A stretch of 64,000 nt of DNA from Bacillus sp. FJAT-18017 (GCF_001278805.1 NZ_CP012602.1:1766001-1830000), one strand, 5' to 3'. Positions 26,937 through 36,337 are shown, counted from the first letter of the stretch. Numbers and translations are program-made. Notes: generated by a model not told the origin, from the sequence alone.

Positions 26937-27920
26937 ATGTATCGAAAATTAAAAGGAGTGATTTATCTGCAGTTATTGAAACCGAGAGGGGTCCCGGTAA
27001 AGATTTTAACTCTTGAAGCATTACTGAGATTTCTTGAACCCAATTATTCAGTGGTTCCAAAAGTAAAACAAGAACTGAAAAACCGCAGAAAAGGATACAA
27101 AGGAGAGCAGGATGCAGATTACTACACCCAACTTCTCCCCGATGAATACTTCGTTCTACATGACCTCCGTCTTACCTACAAGGATCTCATTTTCCAAATC
27201 GATACGTTAATCCTCACTACTAAATTTTTCATTGTTGTTGAGATCAAGAGTTTTTCTAATGAATTATATTTTAACGGAGATACAGGTGTCCTCACCGTTC
27301 ATTTCCATGACACCACTACAGGGGCGGACAATCCGCTCGTTCAAGCCCTTAACCATTCCAACCAATTGAAAGAATGGTTCGCCAGCCACAAATTTCAGAT
27401 ACCTCCAATAGAGCACCTAGCCATTATAAGTAGTGAAAAGGCTTCATTCCGCTGCAGCAGCGGTTCTGTTGCAAGGCACGTTGGGACTGCAAAAAGTCTC
27501 CCCCTTAAAGTTTTGGAACTCGCGAAACGTTACAAAAAAGATATTGTTACAGAAAAGGAAATTAAAAAGGCAGCCAGGCTCCTCAAAAAGGCACATACCC
27601 CCGAAACCATTGATGTCCTTAAAAATTATGGTCTGAAGAAGGATGAGCTTCTGCTAGCAGTGCCGTGTACCTCTTGCAAGAAGCGGCCGATGGATCGAAG
27701 AGGAGTGAACTGGCATTGCCGCTGGTGCAAAGCGCAATCAAAGGATGCCCATACAACAGTTATAAAAGACTATCTATTGGTTGTGAAAAATTCAATATCC
27801 AACCAGGAATGTTGTGAACTCTTAAAGCTTCCCTCGCCCCATATTGCTAGGAGGCTGCTTCAGTCTATGGACCTTAAAGCCAAAGGAAAAACCAAAGGCC
27901 GAATATATTCCCTCCCCTAA
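26937..27920 (+). CDS. NERD-domain protein with C-terminal zinc-ribbon-like motif
   Basis: Up to 327 residues. The nuclease-related (NERD) domain spans about residues 50-170: GYKGEQDADYYTQLL, YFVLHDLRL, FQIDTLILTTKFFIVVEIKSF (the D..E.K endonuclease-like core) and NPLVQALNHSNQLKEW. A C-terminal CTSCKKR...WHCRWCKAQ four-Cys cluster (about 243-262) looks like a zinc ribbon and is followed by a helical tail resembling a winged helix. Start uncertain: ATG 26937 is weakly supported; AAAAGGAGTG at 26952 points to CTG 26967 or TTG 26976. Function unknown; it splits the usual etfA-trxA neighbours. Confidence 0.75.
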   Translation: MYRKLKGVIYLQLLKPRGVPVKILTLEALLRFLEPNYSVVPKVKQELKNRRKGYKGEQDADYYTQLLPDEYFVLHDLRLTYKDLIFQIDTLILTTKFFIVVEIKSFSNELYFNGDTGVLTVHFHDTTTGADNPLVQALNHSNQLKEWFASHKFQIPPIEHLAIISSEKASFRCSSGSVARHVGTAKSLPLKVLELAKRYKKDIVTEKEIKKAARLLKKAHTPETIDVLKNYGLKKDELLLAVPCTSCKKRPMDRRGVNWHCRWCKAQSKDAHTTVIKDYLLVVKNSISNQECCELLKLPSPHIARRLLQSMDLKAKGKTKGRIYSLP

Positions 27921-27973
27921 ATTTCCCGAATGCCGGCCCAGGAAAATGGGGACGATACAGGTGAAACAAATTA

Positions 27974-28003
27974 TTAGCATGCATAGGAAAATGGTGGTAT
28001 ACT
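27974..28003 (+). promoter_or_regulatory. SigA promoter of trxA
   Basis: TTAGCA (27974-27979), 18-base spacer, TATACT (27998-28003), 36 bases before trxA ATG. Confidence 0.55.
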
Positions 28004-28039
28004 TTCGGTAGAATTTTAGAAACAATTAGGAGGCTTAAC

Positions 28040-28354
28040 ATGGCTATTTCAAACGTAACAGACCAAAACTTCTCCGGCGAAACCGGAAAAGGCCTTGTTC
28101 TTGTAGATTTTTGGGCAACTTGGTGCGGCCCTTGCAAAATGATTGCTCCTGTTCTTGAAGAAATTGATGGCGAAATTGGCGACAAAGTAAAAATCGTCAA
28201 ACTCGATGTTGATGAAAATCCTGAAACTGCGTCCCAATACGGCGTTATGAGCATCCCAACACTGCTTCTTATGAAAGACGGCGAAGTTGTTGACAAGGTT
28301 GTCGGCTACCAGCCTAAAGAAAACCTTACAGCGGTTATCGAAAATCACCTATAA
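28040..28354 (+). CDS. trxA: Thioredoxin
   Basis: A 104-residue thioredoxin with the redox active site [10 protein letters not shown] (residues 27-36) and the cis-proline loop [11 protein letters not shown] (about 72). It reduces protein disulfides with electrons from NADPH through thioredoxin reductase. Strong AGGAGG site; own promoter and terminator. It lies upstream of uvrC as in B. subtilis. Cytoplasmic, full length, no unusual residue. Confidence 0.97.
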   Translation: MAISNVTDQNFSGETGKGLVLVDFWATWCGPCKMIAPVLEEIDGEIGDKVKIVKLDVDENPETASQYGVMSIPTLLLMKDGEVVDKVVGYQPKENLTAVIENHL

Positions 28355-28358
28355 GCAT

Positions 28359-28402
28359 AAAGAATCCAGCCCCGGCAATTTGCCAGGGCTGGATTCTTTA
28401 TG
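28359..28402 (+). terminator. Terminator-like hairpin after trxA
   Basis: Perfect 14-bp stem AAAGAATCCAGCCC / GGGCTGGATTCTTT; T tract is short. Confidence 0.7.
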
Positions 28403-28720
28403 TCTAGCTTCACAAGGAAGGCTCCGGCAGCATAAGCATCGCACGAAGAAAAAGCGATAGCTTTTTCGAGGAGCGCCTATCGCCTATCAAACTTCAGGCC
28501 TCCTCCCTACGATAAGTCATCATCGAATCACTATCGCTCTTCGTGATTCCTTTATCCCACTCTTAAGGCTCAGTAAGCCTCCTCCGTGGGCAACTGATCC
28601 TAAAGGTCCGATTCGTTCAACTAACCATCAGCAGAAATCGCTGATGGAAGTTTCACTTTATCTCAGTCGAAGTCCCTCCATTTTGTACGGCGATGACCGA
28701 GGCGCTTACGCTTTTCTACT
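28402..28720 (+). repeat. Dispersed repeat family B, expanded copy
   Basis: Begins TGTCTAGCTTCA and ends GGCGCTTACGCTTTTC, the terminal phrases of a short intergenic repeat common in Bacillaceae (TGTCTAGC..CAGCGCCT to GGCGCTTNCGCTTTTC). The interior is expanded to about 300 bases with several hairpins, including GAAAAAGC / GCTTTTTC near 28448. A short inverted-orientation copy is at 52427-52466. No ORF. Confidence 0.55.
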
Positions 28721-28838
28721 AAAAACTGGTCGACGCGCCATGCTCAAAATTCAATCCGCTACGCCCCTATGGTAGAATAGTGAAAAACGCGGTATAATAG
28801 TCTTTTGCACAAGTATTGAGAAGGCGGTGTCCGCAGAC

Positions 28839-30611
28839 ATGAATGAAACGATCAAGCAAAAGCTGGCTCTGCTGCCGGACCAGCCAGGCTGCTATTTAAT
28901 GAAAGACCGACAAGGAACCATCATCTATGTCGGCAAGGCAAAAGTGTTAAAGAACAGAGTAAGATCCTACTTTACCGGCTCGCATGATGCAAAAACACAG
29001 CGGCTCGTCGGTGAGATCGAGGATTTTGAATATATCGTTACATCCTCTAACATGGAGGCGCTCATTCTCGAGCTGAACCTGATTAAGGTACATGACCCGA
29101 AATACAATATTATGCTGAAGGATGATAAAACGTATCCGTTCATTAAGCTGACTGCGGAGCGGCATCCAAAGCTTATTATTACCAGGAAGGTGAAGCGCGA
29201 TAAGGGGAAGTACTTTGGCCCTTACCCGAATGTACAGGCAGCGAATGAAACGAAGAAGCTGCTTGACCGGATTTACCCGCTTAGGAAATGTGCGACGTTG
29301 CCCGACCGGGTCTGCCTTTATTACCATCTAGGCCAGTGCCTGGCACCTTGTGTGAAGGAAGTGCCGGAGTCGGAATATAAAAGAATGACTGACGAAATAA
29401 CCCGTTTCCTGAACGGCGGCTACAAGGAAATCAAAAAGGAACTTACTGAGAAGATGACGGAGGCCGCTGAACAGCTTGATTTTGAACGTGCCAAGGAATT
29501 TCGTGATCAAATTGCCAATATTGAAGCAACAATGGAGAAGCAAAAAATTACGACCACTGATTTTACGGACCGTGATGTGTTTGGCTATGCTGTCGATAAA
29601 GGCTGGATGTGTGTCCAGGTTTTCTTTGTCAGGCAGGGCAAGCTGATTGAGCGTGATGTTTCACTTTTTCCTGTATACGGAGAGCCTGAGGAGGAGATGC
29701 TGACTTTCCTTGGACAGTTTTACGATCAGGCGAGCCACTTCAAACCGAAGGAAATCCTTATTCAGGATAGCGTCGACTGCCAGATGGCCGAAACGCTGTT
29801 AGGTGTTAAAGTACTACAGCCTCAGCGCGGCCCGAAAAAGGACCTCGTCAAGCTTGCAGTCAAAAATGCGCAGATTGCCTTGACTGAAAAGTTTTCCCTC
29901 ATTGAGCGCGATGAACACCGGACCATTAAAGCTGTCGAAAACCTCGGAGCGATCCTTGGCATCCATACACCGAATCGAATTGAGGCATTCGACAATTCAA
30001 ATATCCAGGGGACTGACCCCGTATCGGCGATGGTTGTGTTTATGGATGGGAAGCCGTATAAAAAGGAATACAGGAAGTATAAGATTAAATCTGTAAAGGG
30101 TCCGGATGATTATGAATCAATGCGCGAGGTTGCAAGAAGACGATATTCGCGTGCCTTGAAAGAAGGGCTTCCGCTTCCAGACCTGATTATTATAGATGGA
30201 GGCAAAGGCCATGTTGAGGCAGTCCGTGATGTTTTGGAGAATGAGCTTGGACTCGATATTCCACTTGGGGGTCTCGTTAAAGACGAGAAGCATAAAACAT
30301 CTAATTTGCTGTTTGGCAATCCTCTGGAAATCATGCCGCTGACAAGAAATAGCCAGGAGTTCTACCTGTTGCAGCGAATCCAGGACGAGGTTCACCGCTT
30401 CGCAATAACATTCCACAGGCAGCTGCGCGGCAAGAGTGCTTTTCAGTCGATTCTGGATTCTATTTCCGGCATCGGTGAAAAGCGGAAAAAGCTGTTATTA
30501 AAGAACTTTGGCTCTGTTAAAAAAATGAAAGAGGCAACACCTGAACAATTCCATGCGCTTGGCATTCCAGCAGCAGTTGCCGAAGAATTAATAAAAAAGC
30601 TGAACACATAA
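28839..30611 (+). CDS. uvrC: UvrABC excinuclease subunit C
   Basis: A 590-residue UvrC, which makes the two incisions of nucleotide excision repair. GIY-YIG nuclease ([19 protein letters not shown], residues 14-32), then four-Cys region ([23 protein letters not shown]), UVR domain near 200-235, RNase H-like nuclease with [11 protein letters not shown] (about 382) and IIIDGGKGH, and C-terminal double helix-hairpin-helix. ATG 28839 is chosen over GTG 28827, which lies in the AAGGCGG ribosome site; the result aligns with the B. subtilis start. Full length. Confidence 0.96.
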   Translation: MNETIKQKLALLPDQPGCYLMKDRQGTIIYVGKAKVLKNRVRSYFTGSHDAKTQRLVGEIEDFEYIVTSSNMEALILELNLIKVHDPKYNIMLKDDKTYPFIKLTAERHPKLIITRKVKRDKGKYFGPYPNVQAANETKKLLDRIYPLRKCATLPDRVCLYYHLGQCLAPCVKEVPESEYKRMTDEITRFLNGGYKEIKKELTEKMTEAAEQLDFERAKEFRDQIANIEATMEKQKITTTDFTDRDVFGYAVDKGWMCVQVFFVRQGKLIERDVSLFPVYGEPEEEMLTFLGQFYDQASHFKPKEILIQDSVDCQMAETLLGVKVLQPQRGPKKDLVKLAVKNAQIALTEKFSLIERDEHRTIKAVENLGAILGIHTPNRIEAFDNSNIQGTDPVSAMVVFMDGKPYKKEYRKYKIKSVKGPDDYESMREVARRRYSRALKEGLPLPDLIIIDGGKGHVEAVRDVLENELGLDIPLGGLVKDEKHKTSNLLFGNPLEIMPLTRNSQEFYLLQRIQDEVHRFAITFHRQLRGKSAFQSILDSISGIGEKRKKLLLKNFGSVKKMKEATPEQFHALGIPAAVAEELIKKLNT

Positions 30612-30613
30612 TA

Positions 30614-30643
30614 TTGTCAGAATTTATTATCCTATGCTATAAT
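30614..30643 (+). promoter_or_regulatory. SigA promoter of the lysC leader
   Basis: TTGTCA (30614-30619), 18-base spacer, TATAAT (30638-30643), just after the uvrC stop. Confidence 0.75.
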
Positions 30644-30681
30644 GATGGAAATTTAATAATACTATCACTTTAAACTTCTAA

Positions 30682-30870
30682 AGTGTAGGTAGAGGCGCGG
30701 GCTTCAAGAGTAAGAATCCGGAGATTATGGGAATCTAAGAAGGATTTTGAAAGGGAATACCGCCGAAGCTGAGGATGGCCCATTCCATCCCATGCTGGTC
30801 CTGTATTGAATAAATGCAGGATTGTCAGGGTTATCCACCCTGGAGGGCTATCTCACATAGATGCGTAAAT
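30682..30870 (+). promoter_or_regulatory. Lysine riboswitch (L box)
   Basis: Core phrases in the right order: AGAGGCGCGGGC, CAAGAGTAAG, GCCGAAGCTGAGG, CATGCTGGTCCTG, TTGTCAGGG and GGAGGGCTATC. Known mechanism: lysine binding favours the downstream terminator (30888-30920) and lowers lysC expression. Boundaries are approximate. Confidence 0.95.
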
Positions 30871-30887
30871 TTGTATTTTGCGTATCC

Positions 30888-30920
30888 GGGCAATGAGATA
30901 TTCTCTCATTGCCTTTTTTT
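30888..30920 (+). terminator. Riboswitch-controlled terminator
   Basis: Stem GGCAATGAGA / TCTCATTGCC, T7 tail; forms when lysine is bound. Confidence 0.9.
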
Positions 30921-30972
30921 ATTTGTGTAGATAACAACAGAAATTTAGAATTGATTGAAAGAAGGGGAAACA

Positions 30973-32202
30973 GTGGCAATTATTGTTCAGAAATTCGGAG
31001 GCACATCTGTTGGAACACCAGAGCGCATCATGAATGTCGCAAAAAGGGTTCTTGAAGAACGGGCGAACGGCAATGATGTAGTAGTCGTTGTATCAGCAAT
31101 GGGGAAGACAACAGATCAGTTGGTTGCGCTGGCAAAGGGTATCACATCTTCGCCATCCAAGCGTGAAATGGACATGCTTCTTTCAACAGGGGAACAGGTA
31201 ACGATTTCACTTTTAAGCATGGCATTAAAGGCACTGGGGCAGGAAGCAGTTTCCTTTACAGGATGGCAGGCAGGAATCACAACTGAACCTGTTCATGGAA
31301 ACGCAAGGATTCAGTCCATTGAGCCTTCTGTTGTTGCAAAAACACTTGAGAGTGGAAAAGTAGCTGTTGTCGCAGGATTCCAAGGGGTAACAGACTCGGG
31401 AGATATCACCACTCTTGGCCGCGGAGGTTCCGATACGACTGCAGTTGCGCTGGCCGCGGCATTAAAGGCTGCCCGCTGCGATATTTATACGGATGTTACC
31501 GGAGTGTTTACAACCGATCCGCGGTATGTGAAAAATGCTCGGAAATTACTATCGATTTCATATGATGAAATGCTTGAATTAGCGAATCTCGGCGCAGGTG
31601 TCCTACACCCTAGGGCAGTTGAATTTGCGAAAAATTACGGAATACCGCTGGTTGTCAGGTCAAGTATGGAAAGAGAAAACGGAACGATGATTGAGGAGGA
31701 AGTATCGATGGAAGAAAATCTTATTGTACGGGGAGTCGCTTTTGAGGATCAAATAACAAGGGTATCCGTAATCGGACTGTCTGAATCGCTAAAAGGTTTG
31801 CCATCCATTTTTACTGCGCTGGCAGAAAACGAATTAAACGTAGACATCATTATCCAGAGTGTGACCGGCGAAGGGACTGCAAATCTATCTTTTTCCATTA
31901 AAACCGATGATCTTGAAAGGACGATTGAGGTTCTTGAGGCAAACCGGAAGACACTAGGATATGACAGGATTGAAACCGAAACAGGACTTTCGAAGGTTTC
32001 CATTGTCGGCTCGGGAATGGTTTCTAACCCAGGCGTAGCTGCACAAATGTTTAGCGTGCTAGCTGATAATGGTATTCAGGTGAAAATGGTCAGCACATCT
32101 GAAATCAAAGTATCGGTCGTAATTGAAGAAAAACTGATGGTCACAGCCGTAGAAACGCTGCATGATGCGTTTTCACTAGCCGGTACCAGCGTCCGCTCTT
32201 AA
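30973..32202 (+). CDS. lysC: Lysine-sensitive aspartate kinase
   Basis: A 409-residue aspartokinase II type, first step of the lysine/methionine/threonine/diaminopimelate pathway. Kinase signature VQKFGGTSVGTPERI (residues 5-19), GFQGVTDSGDITTLGRGGSDTTA (about 137-160), YTDVTGVFTTDPR; two C-terminal ACT domains (about 265-400). GTG 30973 is preferred over TTG 30955 because AGAAGGGG lies just upstream and the length then fits. Such genes often contain an internal start for a small ACT-only subunit; MEEENL/MEENLIVRG near 31707 is a candidate. Controlled by the lysine riboswitch. Confidence 0.96.
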   Translation: MAIIVQKFGGTSVGTPERIMNVAKRVLEERANGNDVVVVVSAMGKTTDQLVALAKGITSSPSKREMDMLLSTGEQVTISLLSMALKALGQEAVSFTGWQAGITTEPVHGNARIQSIEPSVVAKTLESGKVAVVAGFQGVTDSGDITTLGRGGSDTTAVALAAALKAARCDIYTDVTGVFTTDPRYVKNARKLLSISYDEMLELANLGAGVLHPRAVEFAKNYGIPLVVRSSMERENGTMIEEEVSMEENLIVRGVAFEDQITRVSVIGLSESLKGLPSIFTALAENELNVDIIIQSVTGEGTANLSFSIKTDDLERTIEVLEANRKTLGYDRIETETGLSKVSIVGSGMVSNPGVAAQMFSVLADNGIQVKMVSTSEIKVSVVIEEKLMVTAVETLHDAFSLAGTSVRS

Positions 32203-32250
32203 AGCAAAACCCCTCTCTTTTCACCTGAAATGGAGAGGGGTTTTGCTTGT
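32202..32250. terminator. Bidirectional terminator lysC / yslB
   Basis: Perfect 16-bp stem AAGCAAAACCCCTCTC / GAGAGGGGTTTTGCTT between convergent genes. Confidence 0.9.
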
Positions 32251-32253
32251 ATT

Positions 32254-32697
32254 TTACTTAATGAAGTCCATACTGTCCCATTTAACTGTAAATGAGGCTA
32301 CCTTTGCCTTTTTGATCGGGTGCTCAAAGGCTTCCGCAACTACACCCTTTTGCAGTTCGAATTGCTGAGCGAGAAAGCCTGCTTCCAACTGGAAATAAGT
32401 TTCAGCCTTAGAAGTGACTCGTGAAGCAAGCAGAATGGTTGAGAGCTCAAATTCAATTTCATTTTTCTTCTCCTTGCGAACAACCAAATCGCCCCAGGAT
32501 GCACGTGCAAAAAAGGCTTTTATTTCATCAACCGATTTCAATGGGTATTTCCTGGCTAAAAGTTTACCAGCCCAATACATAAGCTCAGGCGTATTTTTTC
32601 CAAGTAATTCGGGAAGAAGTACTTCCCTAATCAATTCATATCCAAATTTGCTCACAGTTTCAGTTTCTTTAACTTCAGATGCAGTTTGCTCGTTCAA
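32254..32697 (-). CDS. yslB: DUF2507 protein YslB
   Basis: A 147-residue protein on the minus strand, DUF2507/YslB family (4-vinyl-reductase-like/V4R-related fold). Core: GYELIREVLLPELLGKNTPELMYWAGKLLARKYPL (about 20-54), then WGDL and FQLEAGFLAQQFE. TTG start at 32697 with GAGGGGA upstream. Function not established. Located between lysC and sdhC exactly as in B. subtilis. No membrane segment. Confidence 0.85.
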   Translation of the reverse strand: MNEQTASEVKETETVSKFGYELIREVLLPELLGKNTPELMYWAGKLLARKYPLKSVDEIKAFFARASWGDLVVRKEKKNEIEFELSTILLASRVTSKAETYFQLEAGFLAQQFELQKGVVAEAFEHPIKKAKVASFTVKWDSMDFIK

Positions 32698-33059
32698 AAA
32701 AATTCCCCTCTTTCTACAACTCTATTATATACAAATTTATAGTCAGGAAAAACCTTGAAAGAATAATCAGAGCTTGGAAGAATATTCTAATATACAAATA
32801 TAATGAAAATATTTAGCCCTTTAGGGGCAATAATGCTATTTAAGTTGATAGTGGAAAAACTGCTATTCTATATTAATATATTTTCAAAATTTAGTTTTTT
32901 GGTCGATTTTCTGTATCCGTTTTCTTGACGACCCCCGTGACTGGGGGTAAAATGAACATGTCACAATAATGTAAAAAAAGGTTCATAAGTTTTTCACAAT
33001 GATGATAGGTTTATAGTTTTATAGGGGAGCCATCATCGCAATTACTAGGGGGTATGTTT
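32698..33059. other. Long AT-rich leader region of sdhCAB
   Basis: AT-rich sequence upstream, then the sdh promoter with a palindrome in its spacer (32925-32953) and a direct repeat TCACAATRATG (32961-32971 and 32994-33004) in the predicted leader. No ORF. Confidence 0.6.
32925..32953 (+). promoter_or_regulatory. sdhCAB promoter with palindrome in the spacer
   Basis: TTGACG (32925-32930), 17-base spacer, TAAAAT (32948-32953). The spacer, together with the first base of the -10, is a palindrome ACCCCC-N6-GGGGGT (32931-32948), so a dimeric regulator could bind between the two polymerase contacts. G-tract palindromes of this sort recall CsoR/RcnR-family operators, but no regulator can be named from here. 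Confidence 0.65.
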
Positions 33060-33668
33060 ATGGCGGAAAACAGAGAGTTTTTGTATCGCAGGCTGCACTC
33101 GCTGCTTGGCATCATTCCAATCGGTGTATTCTTGATTCAGCACTTGACGGTGAACCATTTTGCAGCATATGGCGCCGATTCATTTAACAAGGCAGCCGAC
33201 TTCATGGGTAATCTTCCATTCAGGCTCGTGCTTGAGACAGTCGTAATTTATCTGCCGTTGCTTTATCACGCTATCTATGGGATTTATATTGCGTTTACGG
33301 CAAAAAATAACCCGAAAAGGTATAGCTATTTCCGTAACTGGATGTTTACGCTTCAACGTGTGACCGGCATCATTACACTTATTTTTGTTGTTTGGCATGT
33401 ATGGGAAACACGTATTGCGGCTGCATTTGGCGCTCATGTTGATTTCAATATGATGGCTGACATTCTCAGTTCGCCATTCATGTTTGTTTTTTACGTTGTA
33501 GGCGTACTTTCGGCTATCTTCCACTTTTCCAATGGGCTTTGGTCGTTCTTGGTCACCTGGGGCATCACAGTGACTCCGCGTTCGCAACAACTTGCGACGT
33601 ATTTCACAATCGGCCTGTTTATCGCCCTTTCCTTTGTTGGAATTCGCGCCTTAACAGCATTCATTTAA
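33060..33668 (+). CDS. sdhC: Succinate dehydrogenase cytochrome b558 subunit
   Basis: A 202-residue membrane anchor that binds haem b and quinone for complex II. Five hydrophobic helices, starting LHSLLGIIPIGVFLIQHLTVNHF (about 10-32); His ligands are visible in QHLTVNH, LLYHAIYG, VVWHVWETR and IFHFSNGLWSF. ATG 33060 is favoured over ATG 33054, which is only two or three bases from the AGGGGG site; the resulting MAENREFLYRR matches the family start. First gene of sdhCAB. Confidence 0.95.
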   Translation: MAENREFLYRRLHSLLGIIPIGVFLIQHLTVNHFAAYGADSFNKAADFMGNLPFRLVLETVVIYLPLLYHAIYGIYIAFTAKNNPKRYSYFRNWMFTLQRVTGIITLIFVVWHVWETRIAAAFGAHVDFNMMADILSSPFMFVFYVVGVLSAIFHFSNGLWSFLVTWGITVTPRSQQLATYFTIGLFIALSFVGIRALTAFI

Positions 33669-33729
33669 TTAACACATAACCAGGGTTCGTACCTGACAGA
33701 ATTGGAATTAGGATAGGGAGTGGAACTAG

Positions 33730-35487
33730 ATGGCTAAAGGTAAAATCATAATCGTCGGAGGCGGGCTTGCCGGGTTGATGGCGACAATCAAGGTTGCCGA
33801 AGAAGGCACCCCAGTTGAATTGTTCTCCCTCGTGCCTGTAAAGCGGTCGCACTCCGTTTGCGCGCAGGGCGGGATCAACGGAGCAGTCAATACAAAAGGG
33901 GAAGGCGACTCTCCATGGGAACATTTTGATGACACTGTTTACGGAGGGGACTTCCTGGCGAATCAGCCTCCAGTAAAGGCAATGTGTGAAGCCGCACCTG
34001 GAATCATCCACTTGTTCGACAGGATGGGTGTTATGTTCAACAGGACTCCGGAAGGATTGCTGGACTTCCGCCGCTTTGGCGGTACACAGTATCACCGCAC
34101 AGCATTTGCTGGCGCGACTACTGGTCAGCAGCTTCTTTATGCATTGGACGAACAGGTCCGCCGCTTTGAAGTAGCAGGGCTTGTTACAAAATACGAAGGC
34201 TGGGAATTCCTTGGCGCCGTAGTCGATGACGATGGTGTATGCCGCGGAATCACAGCTCAGCACTTGACTTCGATGGAAATTCATTCATTCTCCGCTGATG
34301 CCGTTATCATGGCAACTGGCGGACCGGGAATTATTTTTGGAAAATCGACGAACTCGATCATTAATACCGGTTCTGCTGCGGCAATAGTTTTCCAGCAGGG
34401 TGCACATTATGCAAACGGTGAATTCATCCAGATCCACCCGACAGCCATCCCTGGGGATGACAAGCTCCGCCTGATGAGTGAATCAGCCCGCGGTGAAGGC
34501 GGCCGGATTTGGACATATAAAGACGGGAAACCATGGTACTTCCTTGAGGAGAAATATCCTGCCTATGGAAACCTTGTTCCAAGGGATATCGCTACACGTG
34601 AAATTTTCGATGTATGCGTAAGCCAAAAGCTTGGAATCAACGGTGAGAACATGGTATACCTTGATCTTTCCCATAAAGATCCTCATGAACTTGACATCAA
34701 GCTCGGAGGGATTATTGAAATCTATGAGAAATTCATGGGCGATGACCCACGCAAGGTTCCTATGAAAATCTTCCCTGCTGTCCACTATTCTATGGGCGGG
34801 CTTTGGGTCGATTATGATCAGATGACGAGCATTCCTGGTTTGTTTGCTGCCGGAGAGTGTGATTATTCCCAGCACGGCGCGAACCGCCTGGGAGCAAACT
34901 CGCTTCTGTCCGCGGTATACGGCGGCATGGTCGCTGGGCCAAACGCTGTGAGGTATATCAATGGGCTTGAGAAGAGCTCCGAGGCTGTCGATACGTCTGT
35001 ATATGAGAACCATGTTCGCGAGGAAGAAGCGAAATGGAGCCATATTATGTCGATGAATGGAACTGAAAATGCGTACATGCTTCATAAGGAACTTGGCGAA
35101 TGGATGACAGATAACGTCACAGTCGTCCGTTACAATGACAGGCTTCGTAAGACAGATGACAAGCTTCAGGAATTAATTGAACGCTATGAAAATATCAATA
35201 TTAACGATACAGCACGCTGGAGCAATCAGGGAGCAGCATTTACCCGCCAGCTCCAAAACATGATTCAGCTTGCAAGGGTAATCACGCTTGGGGCCCTGAA
35301 CAGGAATGAGAGCCGCGGTGCCCACTACAAGCCGGAATTCCCTGATCGTAACGATGATGATTTCCTTAAAACAACAATGGCAAAGTTCACCGGCCAAAAG
35401 TCGGCTCCGGAAATCACTTACGAAGATGTAGATGTATCCCTAATCAAACCGCGTAAGCGTGACTATACGAAGAAGAAGGGGGAGTAG
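33730..35487 (+). CDS. sdhA: Succinate dehydrogenase flavoprotein subunit
   Basis: A 585-residue FAD protein that oxidises succinate to fumarate. N-terminal dinucleotide fold IIIVGGGLAGLMATIKVAE (4-22), covalent-FAD region KRSHSVCAQGGINGAV (about 38-53), active-site blocks IQIHPTAIPGDDKLRLMSESARGEGG (about 235-260) and HYSMGGLWVDY (about 353), and GECDYSQHGANRLGANSLLSAVYGG near 375. Full length. Ribosome site AGGGAGTGG. Overlaps functionally with sdhB six bases downstream. Confidence 0.97.
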   Translation: MAKGKIIIVGGGLAGLMATIKVAEEGTPVELFSLVPVKRSHSVCAQGGINGAVNTKGEGDSPWEHFDDTVYGGDFLANQPPVKAMCEAAPGIIHLFDRMGVMFNRTPEGLLDFRRFGGTQYHRTAFAGATTGQQLLYALDEQVRRFEVAGLVTKYEGWEFLGAVVDDDGVCRGITAQHLTSMEIHSFSADAVIMATGGPGIIFGKSTNSIINTGSAAAIVFQQGAHYANGEFIQIHPTAIPGDDKLRLMSESARGEGGRIWTYKDGKPWYFLEEKYPAYGNLVPRDIATREIFDVCVSQKLGINGENMVYLDLSHKDPHELDIKLGGIIEIYEKFMGDDPRKVPMKIFPAVHYSMGGLWVDYDQMTSIPGLFAAGECDYSQHGANRLGANSLLSAVYGGMVAGPNAVRYINGLEKSSEAVDTSVYENHVREEEAKWSHIMSMNGTENAYMLHKELGEWMTDNVTVVRYNDRLRKTDDKLQELIERYENININDTARWSNQGAAFTRQLQNMIQLARVITLGALNRNESRGAHYKPEFPDRNDDDFLKTTMAKFTGQKSAPEITYEDVDVSLIKPRKRDYTKKKGE

Positions 35488-35493
35488 AGTCGA

Positions 35494-36300
35494 ATGCCTG
35501 AAACAACAGTGACAGAAACACCTGTAAATGGAGCAGCAGCGGCTTCACAGAAAACAGTAGATTTTATCATTACACGTCAGGACACTCCTGATTCTGACTC
35601 TTATGAAGAAACCTTTTCCCTTCCATATCGTCCGAATATGAACGTCATTTCCGCACTGATGGAAATCCGTAAGAACCCGGTAACGAAGGACGGAAAGAAA
35701 ACAACACCTGTAGCCTGGGAAATGAACTGTCTTGAGGAAGTGTGCGGGGCATGTTCGATGATTATCAATGATAAGCCTCGCCAATCGTGCTCGGCGCTCG
35801 TTGATAAGCTTGAACAGCCAATCCGTCTTGCTCCGATGAAAACATTCCCGATTATTCGTGACCTTCAAGTTGACCGAAGCAGGATGTTTGATTCACTTAA
35901 AAAAGTAAAAGCATGGATTCCGATTGACGGTACTTACGATCTTGGCCCTGGCCCTCGTATGCCTGAAACAAAGCGCCAGTGGGCGTATGAGCTGTCAAAA
36001 TGTATGACATGCGGCGTTTGTCTGGAAGCTTGCCCGAACGTCAATAGCAAATCCGACTTTATCGGACCTGCCCCATTATCCCAGGTGCGTCTGTTCAATG
36101 CTCATCCTACCGGTGAAATGAACAAGGCTGAGCGCTTGAATGCGATTATGGGTGACGGTGGAATCTCAGAATGCGGCAATTCGCAAAACTGTGTGCAGTC
36201 CTGCCCGAAAGGCATTCCGCTCACAACGTCAATCGCAGCACTTAACCGTGATACTTCATTCCAAGCTTTCCGGAACTTCTTCGGAAGCGACCACGCATAA
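35494..36300 (+). CDS. sdhB: Succinate dehydrogenase iron-sulfur subunit
   Basis: A 268-residue subunit that carries electrons from SdhA to quinone. 2Fe-2S ligands in CLEEVCGACSM..RQSC (about 79-99), and the 4Fe-4S/3Fe-4S cysteines in CMTCGVCLEACPN (about 170) and CGNSQNCVQSCPKGIPLT (about 228). It has about 15 extra N-terminal residues (MPETTVTETPVNGAAAASQ) compared with B. subtilis SdhB; the GGGGGAG site supports this start. Terminator 3 bases after the stop. Confidence 0.96.
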   Translation: MPETTVTETPVNGAAAASQKTVDFIITRQDTPDSDSYEETFSLPYRPNMNVISALMEIRKNPVTKDGKKTTPVAWEMNCLEEVCGACSMIINDKPRQSCSALVDKLEQPIRLAPMKTFPIIRDLQVDRSRMFDSLKKVKAWIPIDGTYDLGPGPRMPETKRQWAYELSKCMTCGVCLEACPNVNSKSDFIGPAPLSQVRLFNAHPTGEMNKAERLNAIMGDGGISECGNSQNCVQSCPKGIPLTTSIAALNRDTSFQAFRNFFGSDHA

Positions 36301-36302
36301 CT

Positions 36303-36337
36303 AATAAAGACTGTCCAAATGGGCAGTCTTTATTTTT
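36303..36337 (+). terminator. Intrinsic terminator of sdhCAB
   Basis: AATAAAGACTG / CAGTCTTTATT stem, then TTT. Confidence 0.88.

Noticed and set aside
28402..28720. CRISPR array or riboswitch after trxA
   Set aside because: No regular repeat-spacer pattern and no known riboswitch core; the ends match a dispersed repeat.
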